The notes under the pieces are model-generated. The model saw only the letters and a list, made by a program, of their open reading frames with translations, made no database searches and was not told where the DNA came from. From assembly GCA_963696665.1 (NCBI GenBank), contig CAVOLE010000033.1:1-64000 (forward strand): DNA of 64,000 bases, written 5' to 3'. Below, piece after piece: positions 58,504-64,000 of this stretch. The first letter of the stretch is position 1, and every line of letters starts with the position of its first letter. A program made the position numbers and the translations under genes. The DNA is from Roseiarcus sp963696665 (GTDB lineage Bacteria; Pseudomonadota; Alphaproteobacteria; Rhizobiales; Beijerinckiaceae).

Positions 58504-59772
58504 AGCGCTGGCCCGACTATCCGCACCAAGCGCTTGACTCCGTCGGGGCCGATCGCTTCGACCGTGCGCCCCTGCTTCACGGTGAAGCTTTTCGCGTTCT
58601 CCACGTCGCCGCCGGCGATGCCGGAGGCCTCGCGGCTGACCGTGGCGGCCGCGGCGCTGAGTTTGGTGTCCGCGCCGTTGGCGTCGAGCACCGGCGCCGT
58701 CGCCGTATCGGGAGAAGGCGGTGTAGCTGGCGCCAGCCGCCGGCCCAGCGACAAGGGACGCGCCCGGCGCGATGGGCTTGCCCTTCGAATCCGTGGCTGG
58801 TTTGGCCTTCGGATCAATGATTGGCCGGGCCATCTCCGCCGACTTCTCCGGCGTCACCAGGATGTCGTGCTTCTCGTGGCCATAGCGCGCTTCCGCACCC
58901 GCGAGCGCCTCCGCCCAGCTCTGCCCTTTGCGCCGGCAGGAGCAGTTCGGGTCGAAGGTTTTTTCGAATTTGCCGGCGTTGGGCAGATTTGCATAAGGCT
59001 CGCCGGTCGGCGACGCGGCCTCCTCGATCGTGCCGCCGAACGGGAACGAATAGAGCGCCACGTCGGCGTTGGGGCATAGGGCCCTGCAGACGTCCTCGAG
59101 GCTGTCCGCCCGGCTTCCCGCGCCGGAATAGGAAACGGGGAAGAAGCTGCCGTCGCAGGTGCGCACGCATACCGCATAGGAGCCGGCGTGAGCCTGGACA
59201 GGTCCCTTCTCGCCCGAAGGAGCCGACTGCCGCTGTTCATCGCCGTGGTCCTCGAACCGGGTGTCCGTCTGCGGCGCCTCCTCGGGCTGAGACCCGAGTC
59301 TCGCCAGGCCGCCGAACAGAGCTTCGAAGACGTTGCTGGGTCCTGACGGCGCCCCCCGGCCGCATTCGGCGTTGTAGCGCGCGATTAGATCGCCCGCGCC
59401 GCCGCCGGCGCGCGCCTGCAGGTCGGCGAGATTGGCTTCCATCCGCGAGATTTGGGCGTTGACCTCGCCGCATTGCGGGGGCGGCTCCGAGCCGAAAAAC
59501 AGGAACTTGCGGTTGCCGCAGCCGAGTGAATTAGCGTAGGCCCTGGTGCGCCCAAGCTCGGCTCGCTGACGCTCGGCGGCGGCTTGCGCGCCACTCGACC
59601 CATGGCGGGAGGCGATGGCTTGCTGTAGCCGTGCGCACTCGGCGTTCTGCGCGAACGCAACGTCCGCGCTGAAAGCGACGATCAAAGCCGTGAGCGCAGC
59701 CAATGCGCCCATCGACGCCAGAATCTTGCCGTACCCAAACGCGCTTCGCATGCGTGTGTTCGCCGCCTTCAT
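58500..59772 (-). CDS. DUF2865 domain secreted protein, frameshifted
   Basis: An exported protein of about 420 residues, typical of Rhizobiales and of unknown function. The start is ATG at 59772. A signal peptide (ILASMGALAALTALIVAFSADVAFA) precedes a helical stretch with cysteines (NAECARLQQA, SLGCGNRKFLFFG) and the DUF2865 core YAVCVRTCDGSFFPVSYSG, VCRALCPNADVALYSFPFGG, FDPNCSCRRKGQSWAEAL. The frame breaks near 58712-58720. The last 100 residues (SPDTATAPVLDANGADTK, to KRLVRIVGPAL) are in another frame but keep the Rhizobiales-type tail. The paired cysteines suggest disulphides. It is convergent with gltX. Confidence 0.8.
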
Positions 59773-59982
59773 TTCGTCAATCGTCTCCGCGCGCTTTGCG
59801 ATCCACGACGCCCGTGGCCAGCTTGGCTTGAGCGGGCGCCGTTAGAGACCGACTTCGCGGCGTGAACAAGGCGACGACCTTTAAGGTCGCGCCCGGGCCG
59901 CTTCATACGGGGTTTCCCCGGAACACGCCATAGGGCTCGAGCCAGCCTCGCTTTCGCGGGGTGAATCAAGCATAATGAGGCG

Positions 59983-61569
59983 ATGGCAGAAGCGGACGCG
60001 CGTCCCACCAATGCGCCCGAAATCACCGTCAGCGAGTTGGCGAACGCGCTCAAGCGCGCTATCGAAGACCGGTTCGGCTATGTGCGCGTCCGGGGCGAGA
60101 TTTCCGGCTATCGCGGCCGCCATTCTTCTGGCCACGCCTATTTTTGCCTGAAAGACGCCAACGCCCGGCTCGACGCGGTCATTTGGCGCACCACGCTGCA
60201 GCGCATCCGGGTCAAGCCCGAGGAGGGGCTCGAAGTCGTCGCGACCGGGCGACTGACCACCTTCCCCGGCAAGTCGACCTACCAGATCGTGATCGAGTCG
60301 CTCGAGCTCGCCGGGGTCGGCGCCTTGATGGCGCTGCTCGAGGCGCGGCGCAGGAAGCTCGCCGAGGAAGGGCTGTTCGACGCGGCGCGCAAGGTTAAAG
60401 TCCCGTTCCTGCCGAGAGTGGTCGGCGTGGTGACGTCGCCGACCGGCGCGGTCATTCGCGACATTCTGCATCGCCTCGCCGACCGCTTCCCCGTTCGGGT
60501 GATCGTCTGGCCGGTGCGCGTTCAGGGCGAGACCTCCGCGGCCGAGGTCGTTGCGGCGATCGACGGCTTCAATGCGCTTTCGCTGGACGGGGCGGCGCCG
60601 CGGCCGGATGTGCTGATCGTGGCGCGTGGAGGCGGCTCGCTCGAAGATCTTATGAGCTTCAACGACGAGGACGTGGTGCGCGCGGCCGTCCGCAGCGCGA
60701 TCCCCCTTATCGCCGCCGTCGGCCACGAGACGGACTGGACCCTGATCGATCACGCGGCGGACCTGCGTGCGCCGACGCCGACTGCCGCCGCCGAATTCGC
60801 GGCGCCGGTCCGGGTCGATCTCCTTGCTGCGATGGCGGATTTGGATGCGCGCCGCCGCGGCGCGATCCTGCGCTTCTCGCACCGCCTTCGCTCCGACTTG
60901 CGGGCGCTCGCTCGCGCTTTGCCGGGGGGCGAGGCGATCATCGCGGGTCCGCGCCAGCGTCTCGACCGCGCCTCGGAGGCGCTCGCGCAGCGCATGCGCG
61001 CGGCGATCGACCAGCGCGCTTTGCGCACCGCGGGTCTCGCTCGAAGTCTCGCGCGTCATTCGCCGCGCGCCCATCTCGCGGGCCTGCGCGAGCGGCTGAG
61101 GGGCTTGAGCGGGCGTTTGGCGAGAACGCGGCCGCTTCTCACCGAACGGCCGCGCCGGTCGGCGGAAGCCGTGAGCCGCACATTCGTCCGCGAGGCGGCG
61201 CTCTTGGCCAGGCGGCGCCTCGAGCAGGGGACGGCGGTCGAGCGTCTCGCGGCGCGCATGACGCACGCTTATGACGAACGCTTGCAGGCTCGGCGCGCCC
61301 AGGTCGTCTCCGCCGGGCAATTGCTCGGCGCGATGAGTTATCGCGGCGTCTTGTCGCGCGGCTTCGCGCTGGTTCGGGACGAAAGCCAGAAGCCTTTGTG
61401 GCGCGCGGACGACGTCAAGCAGGCGCAGCGTCTCGAGATCGAATTCGCCGACGGAAAGGTCGGCGCGATAGCCGGGGGACGCGTCGGTCCGCCGCTCACG
61501 CCGCCCGCCCTGTTGCCGCGCAGACGGGCCAAAGCGGACAAAGACGACGGGCAGGGGTCGCTGTTCTGA
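59983..61569 (+). CDS. xseA: Exodeoxyribonuclease VII large subunit
   Basis: A 528-residue catalytic subunit of ExoVII, which degrades single-stranded DNA. It has an N-terminal OB-fold (ITVSELANALKRAIEDRFGYVRVRGEISGY, HAYFCLKDANARLDAVIW), then the nuclease core (VVGVVTSPTGAVIRDIL, IVARGGGSLEDLMSFNDEDVVRA, the conserved AVGHETDWTLIDHAADLRAPTPTAAAE) and a long coiled-coil C-terminus rich in Arg and Leu. The terminal GQGSLF motif is common in alphaproteobacterial XseA. The small subunit gene is not nearby, which is normal. Confidence 0.95.
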   Translation: MAEADARPTNAPEITVSELANALKRAIEDRFGYVRVRGEISGYRGRHSSGHAYFCLKDANARLDAVIWRTTLQRIRVKPEEGLEVVATGRLTTFPGKSTYQIVIESLELAGVGALMALLEARRRKLAEEGLFDAARKVKVPFLPRVVGVVTSPTGAVIRDILHRLADRFPVRVIVWPVRVQGETSAAEVVAAIDGFNALSLDGAAPRPDVLIVARGGGSLEDLMSFNDEDVVRAAVRSAIPLIAAVGHETDWTLIDHAADLRAPTPTAAAEFAAPVRVDLLAAMADLDARRRGAILRFSHRLRSDLRALARALPGGEAIIAGPRQRLDRASEALAQRMRAAIDQRALRTAGLARSLARHSPRAHLAGLRERLRGLSGRLARTRPLLTERPRRSAEAVSRTFVREAALLARRRLEQGTAVERLAARMTHAYDERLQARRAQVVSAGQLLGAMSYRGVLSRGFALVRDESQKPLWRADDVKQAQRLEIEFADGKVGAIAGGRVGPPLTPPALLPRRRAKADKDDGQGSLF

Positions 61570-61765
61570 TCGGCGGTTGCTTGGCGCGAGGCGCGACGCC
61601 AGACCGTGCGCGCGTTTCCTTCGTCCCTAATCGCGCAGTTTGACGCCCCGCAGCCTGTTCGCAGCCGCAAGTTCCGTGCGCGGAGGCAAATCGCGCCGGC
61701 GGATCGGAACAAAGACCGAAACCTAGCGTTGGCGCGGCACGGTCCAACATATCGGGAGGATTCCG

Positions 61766-62092
61766 ATGAAAGGTTTCTTGGTCGCCGCGCTATCGGCGAC
61801 AACGATCTCTGCGCTTACAGCTGCAACGCCCGCCCTCGCCCAGGCGACGGCCCCGGGCGCGCCCCGAGGCTCGGCTCCGGTGACGACCGAAGGATACGGT
61901 CCTTCGTCGGCCATCGTCTGCGATCAGGCCGGGACCACCTGCTGGCATTCGGTGGAGCGCTATGACTATCCGCCAAATGCGAACGTGGTGGTTCATCCGT
62001 ACGACTGGCAGGCGGATAACGGCGCAAACTTCGCCTGGAGAGAGCACCCCGGCCGCGGCTATTGGCAGGGCGATCAGTGGCAGCCGTTCTGA
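61766..62092 (+). CDS. Small secreted hypothetical protein
   Basis: 108 residues. ATG at 61766 follows GGGAGGATTCC. A signal peptide (VAALSATTISALTAATPALAQ) precedes a mature part with a cysteine pair (IVCDQAGTTCWHSVERY) and a conserved aromatic tail (VVVHPYDWQAD, WREHPGRGYWQGDQWQPF). Similar tails occur in small Rhizobiales periplasmic proteins of unknown function. It precedes a DUF892 gene by 72 bases, and the two may be co-expressed in stress. Confidence 0.7.
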   Translation: MKGFLVAALSATTISALTAATPALAQATAPGAPRGSAPVTTEGYGPSSAIVCDQAGTTCWHSVERYDYPPNANVVVHPYDWQADNGANFAWREHPGRGYWQGDQWQPF

Positions 62093-62164
62093 GCCCATAA
62101 AATCTCGGCGATCGCTTTTACGCGCGCCGCAATCCCCCAATTCGGGAATCGTAAGGAGCGAACC

Positions 62165-62668
62165 ATGAGTCTCTTTTCCAAAGACATCGAGTCGATGAAC
62201 GATCTGTTCGTCCATCAGCTGCAGGACATCTATTACGCCGAGAAGCGCATCGTCGGCGCATTGCCCGACATGATCGCCAAGGCGACTTCGCCGGAGCTGA
62301 AGTCAGCGCTGGACGCCCATCTTGGGCAGACCAAGAACCATGTGAAGCGCGTCGAGCAAGTCTTTCAGATGCATGGAGTCCAACCCAAGCAAGTCGACTG
62401 TCCCGCGATCGACGGCATCATCGAGGAAGCCGATGAAGTCGGCGGCGAGATTGAGGACAGGAAGGTCTTGGACGCCGCGCTTATCGCCTCGGCGCAAGCG
62501 GTCGAGCATTACGAGATGAGTCGCTACGGGACATTGATCGCGTGGGCGAAAACGTTGGGCCGCGCGGATTGCGCGCAAGTCCTGCAGCAGAATCTCGCCG
62601 AGGAGAAAGCCGCGGACGAGAAGCTGACGACGATTGCGGAAAGCAACGTCAACCAGGCCGCGGCCTGA
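62165..62668 (+). CDS. Ferritin-like DUF892 (YciE/YciF) family protein
   Basis: A 167-residue four-helix protein of the YciE/YciF family, linked to stationary-phase and osmotic stress in relatives. LFVHQLQDIYYAEKRIVGALPDM begins the bundle. Candidate di-iron or metal ligands are Glu and His in YYAEKR, HLGQTKNHVKRVEQVF, AVEHYEMSRYGTLIAWA and NLAEEKAADEKL. The start is ATG at 62165 after AAGGAGCGAACC. A strong terminator follows at 62688, so it ends its transcript. Confidence 0.9.
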   Translation: MSLFSKDIESMNDLFVHQLQDIYYAEKRIVGALPDMIAKATSPELKSALDAHLGQTKNHVKRVEQVFQMHGVQPKQVDCPAIDGIIEEADEVGGEIEDRKVLDAALIASAQAVEHYEMSRYGTLIAWAKTLGRADCAQVLQQNLAEEKAADEKLTTIAESNVNQAAA

Positions 62669-62687
62669 CGAAGATTGACTCGAGTTA

Positions 62688-62724
62688 AACGCTGGCGATG
62701 GTGAAGCCATCGCCAGCGTTTTTC
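62688..62724 (+). terminator. Rho-independent terminator after the DUF892 gene
   Basis: AACGCTGGCGATGG-TGAAGC-region: a perfect 14-bp stem (62688-62701 with 62707-62720), a five-base loop TGAAG, and a run of five T at the end of the stem. It stands 20 bases past the DUF892 stop. Confidence 0.92.
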
Positions 62725-63017
62725 GTACGTATTGATGGACGCCAAGCAATCGCCATCCCGAGCGCGGAGTCTCTCGCTCAATAAAGACCGGCGCGAGAGT
62801 GTTATCGGGAAAATGCTTGACCGCGAAATCCGGGTGACGAAAGTTCGCCTCCGGAGCTAGTCACCTCAATCGTTTTACCCACCCCTGTGCGGGAATTCAT
62901 CGCGCACGCGCTTATGCTCGGTGCTTCGAACGCGTATTGCCCGCCGCGGAGAGCGAAGCTTGTTTCGGCCATAACAAGTGGTTGTTCCAATGAGGAACGA
63001 TAACGGAGGAAACCGCC
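62725..63017. other. Non-coding gap before the lipase-like gene
   Basis: About 290 bases without a supported gene. The ribosome site GGAGGAAACC of the next gene lies at the end. A possible -35 TTGACC (62818-62823) is present, but no clear -10 follows at the right spacing. Confidence 0.4.
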
Positions 63018-64000
63018 ATGAAGCTTTTGCGCACGATTGCTTGCGGAGCGTTGCTATCGATTCCGGCGGCCGCGATGGCGACCGATCTTGCTCCGCTCGA
63101 CGTTCCCGCAAAGGCGCTCCCCGCGCCGACGGCCGACATCAGCCCCGGAATGCAGGCGTTTGTCGGGGCGCCTCTCAATCCCAACTGGAACAAGCTATGG
63201 AAGACAGGCGAAGAGGCCCGCGCCTTCGCTGACAAGCAAGCCGCCGACACCGTCAAGACCATTCCCGCCTTGCTCGCGCGCCAGCATGTCAAATCCGAAG
63301 CTTCGACGATCGACGGCGTTCGCGTTCACATTCTTACGCCCGACGAGATTCCGCCGGAGAACAAGGACAAGGTTCTCATCCACGTTCATGGCGGATGTTA
63401 CGTGCTGTTCCCCGGAGAGTCGGGCACGCCGGAGGGAATCATCATGGCGGGCGACGGGCATTACAAGGTCATCTCCGTCGATTATCGCATGCCCCCGGAA
63501 GCCTACTTCCCGGCCGCTGTCGATGACGCCGTCACTGTCTATAAAGCCGTGCTGAAGGACACGCCGGCGAAAAACATCGGCGTCTTCGGCACATCCGCCG
63601 GCGGCGCCTTGACGCTTGAGCTCGTCTTGCGAGCGCGCGAGCAGGGCTTGCCGCTGCCTGGGGCGCTCGGCGCGGGCACGCCAATGTCGGACGCGACCAA
63701 GACGGGCGACAGCTTCTATACCAACGAGAAGGTGGACAACGTTCTTGTGTCTCGCGATGGCTTCTGCGATGCCGCGACCGTCATTTACGCGCACGGACAC
63801 GACCTCAAGGATCCGCTCATCTCGCCGGTGTACGGCGACATGCATGGGTTCCCGCCCACCATCCTGACCACTGGCACTCGCGACCTGTTGTTGAGCAACA
63901 CGGTTCGTGTCCATCGCAAATTGCGACGCGCGGGAGTCGAGGCCTCGCTCCAGGTCTATGAAGGCATGTCGCACGCCCAGTATGAGTTCGACGACACTCT
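63018..64000 (+). CDS. Exported alpha/beta hydrolase (hormone-sensitive-lipase type), cut by window edge
   Basis: At least 327 residues; the frame is open at base 64000, so the C-terminus is missing. ATG at 63018 follows GGAGGAAACCGCC. A signal peptide (LLRTIACGALLSIPAAAMA) leads to a mature enzyme. The oxyanion-hole motif HVHGGCYV (about residue 122) and nucleophile motif GTSAGGALTL (about residue 190, Ser in GTSAG) are those of the HSL/acetyl-hydrolase family. TTGTRDLLLSN and MSHAQYEF carry the likely catalytic Asp and His. The substrate is probably a short acyl ester. It stands alone after a terminator. Confidence 0.88.
   Translation, partial: MKLLRTIACGALLSIPAAAMATDLAPLDVPAKALPAPTADISPGMQAFVGAPLNPNWNKLWKTGEEARAFADKQAADTVKTIPALLARQHVKSEASTIDGVRVHILTPDEIPPENKDKVLIHVHGGCYVLFPGESGTPEGIIMAGDGHYKVISVDYRMPPEAYFPAAVDDAVTVYKAVLKDTPAKNIGVFGTSAGGALTLELVLRAREQGLPLPGALGAGTPMSDATKTGDSFYTNEKVDNVLVSRDGFCDAATVIYAHGHDLKDPLISPVYGDMHGFPPTILTTGTRDLLLSNTVRVHRKLRRAGVEASLQVYEGMSHAQYEFDDT

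Noticed and set aside
59881..61320. 479-codon minus-strand frame
   Set aside because: Antisense to xseA; the product is Arg-rich with no family features.

Overview
The window is high-GC chromosomal DNA from an alphaproteobacterium, most likely of the order Hyphomicrobiales (Rhizobiales) and perhaps near Beijerinckiaceae/Methylocystaceae. Evidence: DUF2125 and DUF2865 proteins, an Omp25-like porin with the WTGFYVGVN start, an rluD-rpoH pair, a betaine-homocysteine methyltransferase, a TamA/TamB pair, PsiF-like secreted repeats and an smoEFGK-mtlK polyol locus. The genus is inference. No tRNA, rRNA, CRISPR array, transposase or integrase gene was found.

Layout. 0-1.5 kb: an AT-rich orphan gene with a HEPN-like motif, then a non-coding stretch. 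1.5-11 kb: ABC exporter, porin, DUF1614, HIT, FemAB-like and ribbon-helix-helix genes, a short histidine kinase, a tannase-like esterase, and a divergent TetR/SDR pair around an inverted-repeat operator. 12-25.5 kb: quinone oxidoreductase, DUF2125, rpoH, rluD, bmt and tamB/tamA. 25.6-29.3 kb: a ribose/xylose-type sugar ABC operon. 29.8-41 kb: a DadA-like oxidase, purB, an atypical PIN protein, a secreted repeat protein, an OYE-type reductase, and an acid-uptake group (TRAP permease and binding protein, a MalK-like ATPase, a D-2-hydroxyacid dehydrogenase). 41-44.4 kb: a cysteine-cluster protein, an SH3b protein, and a COG0523 GTPase with a WD40 partner.

44.4-55.4 kb is the most coherent system: a repeat-rich intergenic region, a D-ribulokinase-like FGGY kinase running in frame into a HAD phosphatase, a SorC-type regulator, a compact control region, an ABC importer (smoEFGK), a mannitol dehydrogenase-family enzyme and an SDR. 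Together they would import a sugar alcohol, oxidise it to a ketose and phosphorylate it. The TCSLV motif in the kinase points to a pentitol or ribulose branch beside hexitols. 55.5-64 kb holds a BON protein, a GT21-like glycosyltransferase, gltX, a DUF2865 protein, xseA, two small stress or envelope genes and a lipase-like gene cut by the window edge.

Two cross-cutting observations matter. About twelve genes, including rpoH and tamB, are broken by single-base indels, most easily explained as consensus errors; I annotate them as one gene each and mark the frameshift. Several intergenic regions share a short word (GTAACCCATTG, or CAATGGCTTAG on the other strand) followed by about 10-bp iterated repeats, which no gene here explains.
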